Positions 35,391-46,622 of a stretch of 64,000 nucleotides of DNA are shown here, in pieces (the first letter of the stretch is position 1; every line of letters starts with the position of its first letter). The position numbers were made by a program, and so were the translations under genes. The DNA comes from Diphasiastrum complanatum (taxonomy: Eukaryota; Streptophyta; Lycopodiopsida; Lycopodiales; Lycopodiaceae), in assembly GCA_029204225.1 (NCBI GenBank), contig CM055111.1:27796340-27860339 (forward strand), read 5' to 3'. The notes beneath the pieces were generated by a model. That model searched no databases, had not been told where the DNA came from, and was given only the letters and a program-made list of their open reading frames with translations.

Positions 35391-36984
35391 AAGCCGCAAG
35401 TGCCCCTATTTGTTGTAAGGCATTCAAGTCGGACTCTGTCAAATCCACTTGTGGGTCTTCTTCGTCGTCTTGTTCACAGTTCGCTTGATCAGACGCCTCT
35501 CTTTCCATCTTATCAAATACTTCGGTCGCCACCATGATTTGTTTATTCAATGGTTTGGGGAACGACCTCCACGAGTGACCTTGCTGTTGACAATTAAAGC
35601 AGCGTAGGGAACTGGCCACTATTGGTGAGCTATTGCTACGACTAGCTGTAGGGCCAAAGTTGCTCCTCCTCTGGAAGGTATTCCCTCCGCTGTTGCCTTG
35701 GTTGCCAAACCTTGTTCTTGCTGGGAATCTGTTCACGCTACCTGAGGCTTGGTTACCATTTGAAGTTGAGTCCCCCCTTGGGAAGAAGCTTGGACTCGGT
35801 CTGGATCCACTTAGTACCTTTGTTGCCGTTGAGGGAGCAGTTGGTGCCAGCATGATCTCATAATCGCAAACCATTTCAGCCGCCCGAATAGTTGAGTTAA
35901 AGTCATTGGGCATGTAGCTATCTCTCGCTCGCCGGTTCCATGTCTGCATTCCAGACAAGAGGTAGTGGGTCTTATCGGCTTCCGACATATCTTCAATTAC
36001 CCATATGCTCTGTCTGAATTTGTTCAGGTATTCTCGTAGTGAATCTTTTTGCTTGAGTCCTGATAATTCTGCCCTCAGCCTCATGTGTGAATCTTTGGGT
36101 ATGAACTCCTCTCGTAGTGCATTTTTGAATGCATCCCATGTCCGAAACTGCATCCCTGCCACTTAGTACCAATTTGTTGTGTAACCCTCAAAATATGCTA
36201 ATGCCAAGCCTGCTCTCTCTTCTTCAGGGGTATTCATCAAGCGGAAGTAGTGGTCCATGTGAAACAACCAATCCTCCACAACTCAAACGTCATGCTCCCC
36301 TTTGAAAGTAGGCGGTGCTTTTACTTTAGCAGTCTTCTTTGGGCCTTCTGCGTTTCACGCCGGAGTATCCCTTGGTCTGAGTGGAGGAGGCATCCCTGCA
36401 TTCCCTCTTGTGGTCTCCAGCTCCTCAAACTTGGCTTCGAGCTGTGTTAGCCCGTCTCTCAGTTCTCTAGCGAGGTGAAATTGATTGTGGTTCATGGCTC
36501 GCATGGATGCTTTCCATTCCTTCCTTTCTATTTCTCTGTCCTTCTTTACCTCACTAAGGATAGCCGCCATTGTGCTGGATAGGTATTGGCGCATCTTCAC
36601 ATCAAAGAGGTCTTGGTGCGCCTCTGGCACGAGTTCATGTCTTGGTGCCGGTTCAGAAGGGGCACCAATTTCTTCTTGAGGAGGTGCCACTGGGGCGTGC
36701 ATACGCTCTTTCTTTCTTGATTTGGATCTGGTGCCATCTCTGTGCAAGCGGGAGCCATATTCTCGGCCTTGCTCTTCCCCACTTGTTAATGCTCGCGATT
36801 CATCAAGGTGGTCATCCATCATGGTAAGAGGTGCACTTCCACTAGTCTGTTTTTCTTCTCTTTTTTGAAAGCTCTCCCCTTTGCACACTGGGCCCCACAA
36901 CTCTTTTTCCTTCTTTATTAAGTCATCTTTAATACAAAAGTATCTCCTCCTCAAATGAGCATGATCAAAACACCTGAGAACCAA
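35391..36984 (-). pseudogene. Chromovirus gag
   Basis: One minus-strand frame with three stops. The N-terminal charged part (KKDREIERKEWKASMRAMNH, near 36560-36500) is followed by the capsid part (KAPPTFKGEHDV, VEDWLFHMDHYFRLMNTPEE, ERAGLALAYFEGYTTNWY, WDAFKNALREEFIPKDSHM, LREYLNKFRQSI). A basic Ser/Gly/Asn-rich linker leads to a zinc knuckle CFNCQQQGHSWRSF whose last Cys is Phe, so metal binding would be lost. The sister copy at 55451-61721 has no gag, which makes this the family's only gag in the window. Confidence 0.88.
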
Positions 36985-37207
36985 GTAGGAATCAGGGGTT
37001 ATTCAGGTCCGGACAAGCACACAACAAACAAACAAATAAACCGAAGCAAACACAGAGGATCCCTCTCAAGTCACATCTCCCTTGAGACCGGACGTGGGAT
37101 ATTTGCCTAGCCGCTCCCACACAAATCTATCACAAAATTAGCCCACGGGGAAACATCCATCCAACCATCCGTGCTTTCACCATTAAGCAACACATTGCCT
37201 CAGTAAC

Positions 37208-37989
37208 GCTCTTGGTGTTGCTGGTTAAGCAACTCCATATGTGTTTTCCACAACTGTTCTCGTGTCTCCTCGTTTGGTCGAGCTTCTTGGACAACACGAT
37301 GTGCTCTCCATTCACGTGGCTCATCGACATCAGACATCTTGAGGGATCAGTGGGTTGTTCTTGTATCTAACTTTTTAATCTTTTAAATCATTCAATGTAT
37401 TCACGTACTTTCTCATCTTTTGTCATTTTGATGTTGCTTAGCTTGACAAAAGGATGCTTAGCTTGACAAAAGGACTTTTGATCAAGCGAAATGGCTTGAA
37501 GCGTTTGATAAATGCCTCCTTCAAGAGTGACCAGTCTCATTTATCTTCACGTCGATCAAGGTTAAAAAACCATTCTTGTGCTCAATCGATCATGATCATT
37601 AAGAAGAGCTGTACCATGGCGTCTGGTGATGTCTCGCCATAGACATCACATGCATTCTCAAAGACTTGAAGAAATCTTCGAGGATCAGTGTTACCATTGT
37701 ACTTAGGTAAATCGAACTTTGGAGTACGTTTTTTAGTACGCGAAACATTATTTGCAAAACCTCCGTTTAAGTGAGCTCGTGCATGTGAAGATTCTGCAAC
37801 ATGAGAATGTGGTCGATCGTATGGAACTTCAAAACGCATGGGTTCCCATCGGTCAAATGGATTTATTGATGGCTCTTGGACTTGGGATTTCATCCTGGAA
37901 TATCGATTGAATCGAGCCTGTTCGGTAGATGGGGAGACCATCTCTGGTGGATAGTCCTTTGTGGAATTCAGATCGTAAGGACGATTCAT
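37208..37989 (-). pseudogene. Gag of the 14.3-kb Gypsy element
   Basis: Minus strand. From ATG 37989 the sequence has a long N-terminal arm, then PKFDLPKYNGNTDPRRFLQV, the typical start of a plant Gypsy capsid, and FENACDVYGETSPDAMVQLF. After a frameshift near 37590 it continues with capsid-like sequence (LKEAFIKRF-type block, DEKVREYIE) down to about 37340. A last stretch (MSDVDEPREWRAHRVVQ) reaches the junction at 37207. Downstream gag, protease and RT are missing. Confidence 0.75.
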
Positions 37990-38279
37990 AATAACTCTAG
38001 AGTACCTTAGGATTGGGTAAATAGGCCTCTTGGACTCTTTGGTAACTTGACTGGTGTTTGTGTTTTTGTTTTGTGGGTTTTGGTTTTGTTTGTTTGTTTG
38101 TTTATTTTTTATTTTTTTGAATATTAATCAAAGACTACTTTGGTGGTGTCCAAATGGCACAGTTGTTTTGTCTTTTGGTGTTAGGGTTTTGCAATAAAGT
38201 TGGAAAGAACTGTGGGATTTGGCAAACACTTAGACCTAGTCAAATAAGAAAGTTGATTTTGTCTGCAAGTCGACTTGGT

Positions 38280-38880
38280 TCAGGTTGGAAGTCAAAGCTC
38301 TCGGCTGAGAGTTGATAGAAATCCTCGTTTGAGAATTGATAGAAAGGTCCGATTGAAAGTTGATAGAACAGTCCAGTTGAGAGCTGAATGACTGGCTCCG
38401 GTCGAGATCAGACAAAGGGCTTCAGTCGAGAGCAGGACAGAAGGCGTTGGTTGAGATCTGATAGAAGGTTTCGGTTGAGATCCAAGTGACTGGCTCCGGT
38501 CAAGATCTAAGGAAAAACGTCGGTCGAGATCTGAGAGAAAGCATTGGTCAAGATTTTACAGGACGCGTCGGTTGAGTTTTGAGAGAAAGCTTCAGTCGAG
38601 ATCTAAGAGGAGGCGTCGGTCGAGATCTGAGAGGAGGCGTCGGTTGAGTTTTGAGAGAAAGCTTCGGTCGAGACTGGACAGGGTGTCTCCGGTCGAGTTT
38701 TGACAGAAAGCTCCGGTCGAGATTTCAGAAGAGGCTCTAGTTGAGATCTCAGAAGCGACTCCGGTTGAGATCTCAAAAGCAGCTCCGGTTGAGATTTCAG
38801 AAGAGGCTCCGGTTGAGATTTCAACGTAAAGGCTCGGGTGAGATCTGATCCATGAGCATCGGTTGAGATTTAACTCAGGA
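38280..38880. repeat. 24-bp minisatellite, array 2
   Basis: About two dozen degenerate units of the same 24-bp repeat as array 1 (core ggtcgagatct, alternating with ggttgagat). The array lies in the leader between 5' LTR and gag of the 14.3-kb element. Frames over it (SQPEPLL-type) are artefacts. The unit phase and spacing are less regular than in array 1. Confidence 0.88.
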
Positions 38881-39140
38881 CTTGACATGATATTGCGAGT
38901 AGTGGTTCGGTCGAGAGTGAGGGCATAGTTTCAATAGGTGAATGAAACAAGGTTTCATCCGGTCCAGACGAGAGTCGTGGAAGTCGGCTAGGGAAGGAGC
39001 GTGAGGCCTTGGTCGAAAATGGAGCTTTGCGTCGGTCGAGATGAAAGTGACGAGTTCGTAATGAAACATGTGGGAGACTTCAGAGCGATGGTCTTGCAGC
39101 ACATATCATAAAGGTTTGGCTTGGTTTAGTGTCTGTGTAG

Positions 39141-39159
39141 CTATGGAAATGGCACCAAA
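39141..39159 (-). promoter_or_regulatory. Probable primer-binding site of the 14.3-kb Gypsy element
   Basis: On the minus strand the 5' LTR ends ...gaatctgtgaaca and is followed by tttggtgccatttcc. TGGTGCCATTTCC resembles the TGGCGCCGTTGCC type of plant Gypsy primer-binding sites (usually assigned to tRNA-Asp), with three differences. The tRNA assignment is tentative. Confidence 0.5.
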
Positions 39160-40241
39160 TGTTCACAGATTCCCACTGAATCTGTGAACACGATTCTTTT
39201 TTGTTCGTTCTTCTTTTTGTTACTTCCATTGGTTACAGTTCTTTACGGTTTGGTCTTCTTGTTAGAACAGTTTCCAAGCAGAAGTGTTTCTCAGATTACA
39301 ATGTGTATTCCCAGCTTGTCAATGGGGAGAGATGGTTAAATTACTCAGCTACATGCATTTACAAGCCATGCAACCAGTCCTAGCTCAGTATAGATCAATG
39401 GTCTAGAATCAAGGAGCAAATCTACAATCTATCTACCAAAAATCAGGGAACAATGCAATGAAAAGATTAAGCTACTCAACAAGAAACAAGAAACAAGAAA
39501 ACTAGTTTCCTAACAACATTCTAGCAGTTCAAAGATCAAGAAACACCCATTTCTTGATGCTTGGAATGCCCAAGAACAATCAAGGACATGATTGTTAGGA
39601 ATTATGCAAATCAGATCTACATTTATCTGCATGCTGAAACTACAAAATCAAGAAACAAGAAAGTTAATCCACATCTACATTCCACAAGCAAGAAATCTAA
39701 TTAATCCACAAACACAAAAGAAAATCAGAACGTGCTCATAGAAATTTCACTCAAGAAGATTGCCATGAACAAGGGGCTTCACCATCATCAAGAACTTGTG
39801 GAAGATCTTCTTTATTCACTCAAGAGCAATTGACAATACAATCAAAGCTCCCTCACAAGAGAGGGGGGCCCTTAAATAAGCAAGAAGGCTGCCCATGTGG
39901 AGCCCAAGTGGCAATTCCACTAATTATTACAAGTGGAAAAAGCCCTTCCACTAGTGGTCACCATCAAAAGGTGGCTCACTCTAAATTATTTAAGGGGTCT
40001 ACATTATTTACAATGCCTAGGAAATATTACTAGCTCCTAGATGGTCATTCCTTCTCTGGGATACACCATGTAGGCTCACATGAATAATAAATGTCACCCT
40101 AGCTAGTAATCCTCGGCTCTCATGCTCAGCTCTCGACTTCTTCTGCTCTCCTTCTTCTGAGACCTCCTCGGTCATGGGTGAGAGATACTCTGTGTCTTCA
40201 GCTTGGCTCGGCATCTGGGGATTCTCTGGAATCTGCCAACA
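39160..40241 (-). repeat. 5' LTR of the 14.3-kb Gypsy element
   Basis: 1082 bp from tgttcacag to gccaaca in plus view. It aligns with 25983-27052 with scattered substitutions and a few short indels. It is flanked on the right by the duplication caaat (40242-40246), after which Copia B integrase resumes. Confidence 0.92.
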
Positions 40242-40246
40242 CAAAT

Positions 40247-42600
40247 TCACAGAGTATGTGAATTGGACAGAGAGATGCACAAGAAGTGAGGTGAAGCAGA
40301 TCAGAATAGATCGAGGTGGAGAATACATCTCAAATCGATTCATTGACTTCTGTAATGATCTTGGAATCATTCACAGAAGAACTACATCTTACACACCGCA
40401 ACACAACGGTGTTGAAGAAAGAAAGAACAGGACTCTAATGGAAGTTGCCGATGCATGATGGCCTATTTGAAGTCTCCAAGAGTGCTTTGGGCTGAAGCGG
40501 TAGCTACAGCTGCTTATATTCAGAACAGGATGGAAAAATCTGGTGTTCCTCACACAACACCACACAAGTTATGGTGGGGTAGAAAATCCAATCTGACTCA
40601 CATTTGAATCTTTGGTTGTGTAGCATATGCACATGTTTCTAACAAGCTTCGAAAGAAGCTTGATGAGAAAGTAGAACAAGGATATCTTGTAGGATATGAC
40701 AATAATTCGTCATACTATAGAGTCTATATGTCAGACACAAACACAGTGAAGACAGTCAGAGATGTCAAATTTGATGAGAGCAGAACAATGGGCAACGATG
40801 ATCTTGTTAGTCATGAAGTCCTTGGAAGACAGTACTATGATCTACCGACTGTGACAGAGGGAGCAGAGGACGAATACTCAGACAAAGATGTTCGAGTCGC
40901 ACCTCATTCGAGTGACGAATCAAACGAAGAAAGATTTGCAAGCCAGCCTACTGCTACAATACTTGTAAACTGAAATGGTTCCGGACCTAGCAGAGCAGAT
41001 AAAGACAAGAGTATTGCAGTTCCAGGTGGATCTCCTAGAAGATTGACAAAAGAACGAAGAGCGCCATCAAGATTTGTGCCAGACAGTTTAGCTTCTACGT
41101 CAGAAGAGTTTTGTGGATTCATTGGTGAACCACAGACATTCGAGAAAGCAATTGAATGTCTAGAGAAGGACAAATAGATCCAAGCCATGAACAAGGAGAT
41201 GGAATCCATGAGGAAGAATCAGGTATGGATGTTGCCAGATAAGCGAAAGATTGTATAATGCAAGTGAGTATACAAGCTGAAGTATGGACCGGATGGAGAT
41301 ATCTCAAAGTATAAAGCAAGACTTGTAGCAAATGGATTTTCTCAGAGATATGGTATTGACTATGTTGAGACCTTCTCTCTTGTTGTGAAACATTCGTCCC
41401 TACGTATACTGTTTGCATATGTAGCTGCTTATGATCTCAGGATTCACATCGTGGATGAGAAGACAGCCTTCTTGCATGGTGAGCTAGACAAAGAATTCTA
41501 TATGGATCAACCTCTAGGCTACATCTCGAATTCACTTCCTACTTATGCATGCAGAATGCATAGGAGTATCTACGGTCTGAAGTAATCAGCACGACAATGG
41601 TATAAAAAAAAGATCAAGCCCTGAAATCCTTAAGATTCAAGCCACTAATAGTTGATTCCAATGTTTATGTAAGAATTACAGATGGAAAGATCATCATTGT
41701 AGCTGTGTATGTGGATGACACTCTAATATTCTACAAGAGTGAGGAGCTTATTGCTGAGGTGAAGTATGATATCTCGAAACATTTCGAGATTGCAGACCTG
41801 GGAGAAGCCAGATGTTATCTTGGCTTACAGATTGACAAGGACTATAAGAGAGACAAATTGTACCTTCATCAGTCCAGATATACCCAGAAGATCTTAGAAG
41901 ATTTTGGGATGCTGAATTGCAAAGGAGCGAATACTGCGATGCTTGTAGGAACAGTCTTGATGAATGAGATTGTCTAAAGACTGAAGAAGAAAGAGAATTG
42001 ATGCAGCAGACACCATACAGAAAGCTGATCGGATCACTGATGTACCTTCCAGATAGCATGTCTTGACATTGCTTATGCTGTATTCAGGATGAGCCAATTC
42101 AGTACGAATCCAGGCTCGACTCATTGGAAGATTGCAAAACAAATTTTGCAATACCTTCAATTGACGAAAGATTTTGGATTGTGTTATTTTCGTGATGCAG
42201 GGTTTTAGATGCTTTCCTACAGTGATGCTAGTTGGGCATCTCTCAAGGACGACTGCAAAAGTGTCTCAAGAGGATGCACCATCACGTTAGGAGCATCAAT
42301 TCTTTGGGTCAACAAAAAGAAAACCATTGTGGCTCAATCATCCTACGAAGCAGAGTACGTAGCAACAACAAAGATGGCCAATGAAATCATTTGGCTCAAA
42401 CAATTCCTTGACGAACTGGACGAAATGAGAAACGAATCTCTAGTTTTGCAGATGAACAACACATCTGCAATACATCTGACAAAAGACCCTGTGTTTCACT
42501 CAAGGACGAAATACATTGCAATCAAGTACCACTTGATAAGGGATCTAATCAGGAAGAAGATGTTGTAGACTACTTTCATTAGAACAAAGGAGATGGTTGT
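40247..42600 (+). pseudogene. Copia B integrase rest, reverse transcriptase and RNase H
   Basis: Integrase resumes with FTEYVNWTERCT, IRIDRGGEYISN and YTPQHNGVEERKNRTLMEVA (catalytic Glu in the GVEE position), then LRKKLDEKVEQGYLVGYD. RT follows with YKARLVANGFSQRYGIDY, EKTAFLHGELDKEFYMDQ, RSIYGLK, YVDDTLIFYK (near 41710) and EIADLGEARCYLGLQI. RNase H reads AYAVFRMSQF, SYSDASWASLKDDCKSVSRG, VAQSSYEAEYVATTK and SRTKYIAIKYHLIRD. Many single stops and at least four frame changes are present. The polypurine tract gagaggga and right LTR follow. Confidence 0.92.
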
Positions 42601-42692
42601 TGACATTTTCACAAAGGCCTTACACAAAGGTCTATTCGAGAAACAGAGGAGTAGTCTTGGAGTCATCAAACTATCATGCTTTGAGAGGGAGC

Positions 42693-43709
42693 TGAAGAAA
42701 CAAAACATTTCAATTGCCAAAGCTTTGCTAGCTTTCCACCCTAAGTCTGACACAAAAGACACACAAAACAAAAATGTTCGTGAACAATTTCGCGACACAT
42801 GACACGAAATTGTTTTGCGACACAAAATCATTCGTGCTCTACAAAGGACCAAGAAGATTAACCAAGTACCATGGGGTACAAATATTTGATCTGATATCGT
42901 GACATCAACAGAAATACTTTAGGACGTGGCTAATCCACCACTCTTGTAATCCATGATTAGTTATAGATGTTTAATCTTTCTGATCAGGAAAGTTACTCAA
43001 TGCGACACAAAATACATTCTGCTTGATGCAGAAAACAACAAGACAAAAATATACAAAATACATGTCCGCTTGTGAGCGAGGCAATTTTGTAAGAGGATCA
43101 ACAGATCCAGAAGTTCGCTAGTAAGTGAGACACTACTCATGGGAGAATTGTATTTCTCTCATGCCAATGCACTATGTGGATCTATCACACAGTGCTTGAA
43201 ATCAGAAAATCAATAGATAATATTGTAGTTGTTATGCACATATCATTCTGAATGATTGTATGATCTTGAATGAATATTTGTCTACTATTATTCGTGTATC
43301 TATTGAATAGACAAGTAAATTTACTTGTCTATTGAATAGACAAGTAGATTTCCTTTACTCGTCTATTCAATTTCGCACACTGGTTTAATTTTGTTGAATT
43401 CTATATCAATCTATAACATAGATCAACATTGTCTGTCTACATTCTGGAAGATTGTAGGAATGATAGAGCCGGCAGTGACCAGCAATCGTATCTAAATTCC
43501 ACGCGAACTGATTTTTTTCGCATGTTTTTCGCTTCGTGTTTCATTTTGTTTCGTTTCACAATCACTTGGCTTTCAACATAAATCAATTTCAGAGCTCACT
43601 CAAGTTTCGTTTCGTTTCGTTTCACTATAGAGTCTGATTGATCTTTTCGTGAATTCTTCTCGTTTTGTTACAGAGCTTGATTGATCTTTTTTTTTTCGCG
43701 ATATCTTCT
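42693..43709 (+). repeat. Copia B right LTR
   Basis: Begins tgaagaaacaaaac and parallels 24138-25015, but carries an extra stretch with repeated tttcgtttcg (about 43540-43625). A duplicated acttgtctattgaatagacaagtag stands near 43320-43350. Its true right end is uncertain. Confidence 0.7.
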
Positions 43710-44450
43710 CATGTAGAGATTATTCGTGATTAGAACCATTTCACAAAAAATTTCGCGAATCGTTCGAGAGACTCCCATCATCACGAAAATTTGGCTGAAA
43801 AAGTTAAATACAATTTTCGTCCATCAACCACTGTTAAAGTTCGTCACAGATGGACACCATTTATTGGGACACATAAGCATTGAATGCGTGCGAAGTCAAA
43901 AAACAACATCTTGACAAAGGTCCCATTTTGAGTTCTAATATCCCCTAATGGGATTACTTAGACATTGTCAAAGGTTGCGTGATATTGGAATGCATAGCGT
44001 ATCTTGTCTTAATCAACAATTACAGTTTGCTAATCAACAATTGCGACGTGCAAATAAACAATTGCTATATTATGTGCAACACACTAGTGTTGAAAACAAT
44101 GCACTCAAGCATGCTATATCAGAGTTGAATGCTACAGTTACTACTCTTCAAACCAAGAAATATTAGAATTCATGGAGAAGTTGCGATCCGACAATTTAAA
44201 ATCTCTTGTTGATATAAAAGTTATCAAAAATGCAATGATGAAAAGGAAAAGAAAGAGAGTACTGATGAAGAATATTGATGACTTATCTACACATAGTGGC
44301 AATCAGAAAAAAAAGGATTCGAACATTTAAGTGTGTTTTCTTATAAACTGTTTATTTGATTTGTATTGGTCATACAAGTTTCATTTGCATTTGATAATAT
44401 GCATTATTAATTTATTAAATTTAATTTGAGTTTTATATGTTTGTTGCAGA
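43710..44450 (+). other. Unassigned region with a coiled-coil-like frame
   Basis: The frame at 43948-44166 reads CLNQQLQFANQQLRRANKQL and LKHAISELNATVTTLQTKK; a neighbouring frame continues with EFMEKLRSDNLKSLVDIK and a Lys/Arg-rich tail to about 44330. Together they look like a coiled-coil protein end broken by one frameshift, perhaps part of a retroelement or captured gene. No family is recognised. Confidence 0.3.
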
Positions 44451-45340
44451 TCATGTTTGGTGCCAAAGAACCATTTAACAAATCGTTCATGCATCGGGTC
44501 TACTTTAATGAGATAGAGACACATCCTTTCTCCTTGTTGATACACCTCAGACGCCTCCATGTCTCATACCAAAGGCATCTATTTCATAGCATCCTGTAAA
44601 AGAGTCAAGAAAATAAATTTAGAATGACAGATAACAATGCAAACTCAAACTTTAACACAATGTTTGAAGAAAGAAAATTGCACAATATCAATACCAATAT
44701 AATATCTACTTACTAGATCATAATGATCGTATTCAACGATGTTTGTTTTGCTAATGTTCTACATTGCATGAGGGGATATATTGAGTCCTTGGAGGATATT
44801 TGTTTTGGAATTCCAAAAATTTCTCCTCCGTAGGCAAAGTTTTTTCATAGGCTTTTGATTTTTCAATTATGGCCTCCAATGCCTCATTGCCAGATTTCCA
44901 ATTGCCATCTTTATCATAATCTATTTTATTTTAAAATTATTATATGTGTAATCAATAATATCAGAAAATTCTGATAAATAAAAAATTGAGAGGATTTCAT
45001 CCTCTCTCATATTCAATACATCTTCTATATCATTAATAAAAATATAACTGTCATTATTTATAAAATATACGGGAACATCGAGTAGAGTTGATGGATTAAT
45101 AGGAGATGCAGATGAAAGAGAGTCAGAGAGGATTATCAAGAGAGAGTTTTCTGATAATATGAAGCCATAGATGCTTCAGCTTCAACCCCTATATCAGTAT
45201 TTACTTCATCTACATCACCTGGAGCAGATGCAGATGCTTCAATCATGGGAACAACAAAAGATCCAACAAACTCATCATTTGGAATTTCAACATATATATA
45301 AAAGATAAATACCATACCTTTGATTAGAAGGCAACATTTT
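44451..45340 (-). other. Unassigned region, possible minus-strand coding remains
   Basis: On the minus strand, short stretches have coding character: EIPNDEFVGSFVVPMIEASA near 45290-45230 and GNEALEAIIEKSKAYEKTLP near 44900-44840, with stops and frame changes between. I recognise no family. It could be the remains of a transposon gene. Confidence 0.25.
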
Positions 45341-45684
45341 CTTTTGTGGATACAAAAGTATATATTTCTCTTAAAATGTTCATGCAGGTTAGCATACTTT
45401 CTATTATGTTTGTGCTTAGAGGATGGTTGGGAGTGTACAAGGTTCTGAAAATGAATGAAACAAACACTATTTATATCCTCAGCATGAGTACTAGTATTTT
45501 GAGAAAAACTATCAAGAAGAAAAAGTAAATTATAACGATTCTCATAAACTAGATTATCGATATCGAAAGGTGAAAAAAAATACTTGAGAAATATTCTAAT
45601 TTTTTTGATGGAATGTCACTGGTATTAAAAAAAAATCTAGAAGTTTGTTCACTGAGGACTTTGAGGAACTAGCCATATTGAACC

Positions 45685-45940
45685 TGATTTTGGTTCAACA
45701 CGCGTGAATGATTTCGGTCGAGGACTTTTGAACAAGGTGCACGTTGATTCGATATTCCTTTGAAAGAGGCTGATATTGCTTCAACACACGTGAATTATTC
45801 CAAAAGGGGACTCTAGAATAAGGCGCTCATTGACTTGATATTCCCTAGGAAGAGACTAATGTCACTTCAGCACGTGACAATGAGAAATTAGTGGTCGTAA
45901 AATGAAGGCGCATGTCGATACGATATTGCGAGAGAAAGCC
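45685..45940. repeat. 86-bp tandem repeat, three units
   Basis: Units start at 45685, 45771 and 45857 (86, 86 and about 84 bp), diverged from each other. Each has a ttcaacacacgtgaat-like motif near its start (acgcgtga, acacgtga, gcacgtga) and gatatt(c/g)c near its end. It lies in unassigned, probably LTR-like sequence. Confidence 0.75.
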
Positions 45941-46622
45941 ATAGAACAAAATGACAAAGGAGTTATGAAAAAAAGATCATGGAATCTCAGTAAGTTGGGT
46001 GGTGCCCATATTTATAGCCCTTTCCTATTAATCACAACCATCAAGATATCAATTGAAGCAGGGGCCTATATTTATCCACCAATCAGAGAGATATAGCATT
46101 GTACCTGCATCGCAATACCATAAAAAGTCTATCATTAGCCTATCCTAATCATCATTAGCCTGGACAGACCAATATTTATTACTAGTATCATTAGCATTTA
46201 GTGAATTATGATTGCCATGTTCCATGTTTTATGGAGATGCGGTTGAAGTGAGACGTGTTAGGATTAGTTATTCTTTCAGCTAATTGAGTTTGAGTAAATG
46301 AAAGATCGATTTGGAATTATAGATTCTAAAAAGAAGCTTGTGAGTGAGTAGAGTGTTTGGTACATCCAAAATTTTTGATTAACCGGTTGTAGCAAGTACT
46401 GCTTTGTATTTGACAGTTGGCAAGATACAGAGTAGAAGTGTATTTCCGCCAATACACCGATTCTAGATTCATGTTTTCTATAGCAATTTCAAAAGCAAAA
46501 GTTTTTATCTTTAGTGATTCATTCAATAATCTGATGGTATGTAATTCTTTGTACCAATAATTAGTATAAAGATATTTGCACTTTCCATTATTATTATTTT
46601 GCTCATTGTTTTGTATGTTTTA
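45941..46622. other. No feature recognised
   Basis: AT-rich sequence left of the Gypsy LTR, closed in all frames. Confidence 0.4.

Larger units (their letters stand above)
33495..37207 (-). mobile_element. Truncated chromovirus copy (gag-protease + 3' LTR) inside the 14.3-kb element
   Basis: Same family as the copy at 55451-61721. On the minus strand: leader homologous to 56820-57060 (37207-36985), gag (36984-35390), protease (35377-34790), then directly the short region preceding the polypurine tract, and the 3' LTR 34412-33495. RT, RNase H and integrase are deleted between about 34790 and 34660. The 5' LTR and the first ~450 bp of the internal region are missing too, together with the host element's protease-RT part, so one deletion probably removed both. 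The 3' end is exact (LTR terminus at 33495, next to gacgt on minus), but the matching duplication was lost with the 5' end. Confidence 0.88.
25983..40241 (-). mobile_element. 14.3-kb Ty3/Gypsy element (non-chromodomain type), target duplication caaat
   Basis: Flanking duplication caaat at 25978-25982 and 40242-40246. LTRs are 25983-27052 and 39160-40241. All recognisable genes read on the minus strand: gag (37989-37208), integrase (33494-32532), then an extra long frame (30582-27209) before the 3' LTR. Protease, RT and RNase H are absent; their place holds a truncated chromovirus (33495-37207). The integrase type and the long region behind it resemble the Tat/Athila/Ogre side of plant Gypsy elements; that placement is inference. 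A 24-bp minisatellite occurs both in the leader and between integrase and the extra frame. Confidence 0.93.
24138..43709 (+). mobile_element. Copia B, split by the 14.3-kb Gypsy element
   Basis: Left LTR begins tgaagaaacaaaatgtttcaattgcc at 24138; the right LTR begins tgaagaaacaaaacatttc at 42693, just after the purine tract gagaggga. Between them lie zinc knuckle, protease and integrase N-part (to 25982), the Gypsy insertion (25983-40241), then the integrase rest, RT and RNase H. Without the insertion Copia B would be about 5.3 kb. Gag upstream of the zinc knuckle is deleted, fusing LTR and gag near 25020. The right end is not determined: similarity to the left LTR runs to about 43695, where the left copy is itself truncated, and the expected remainder of Copia C does not follow. 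Confidence 0.75.
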
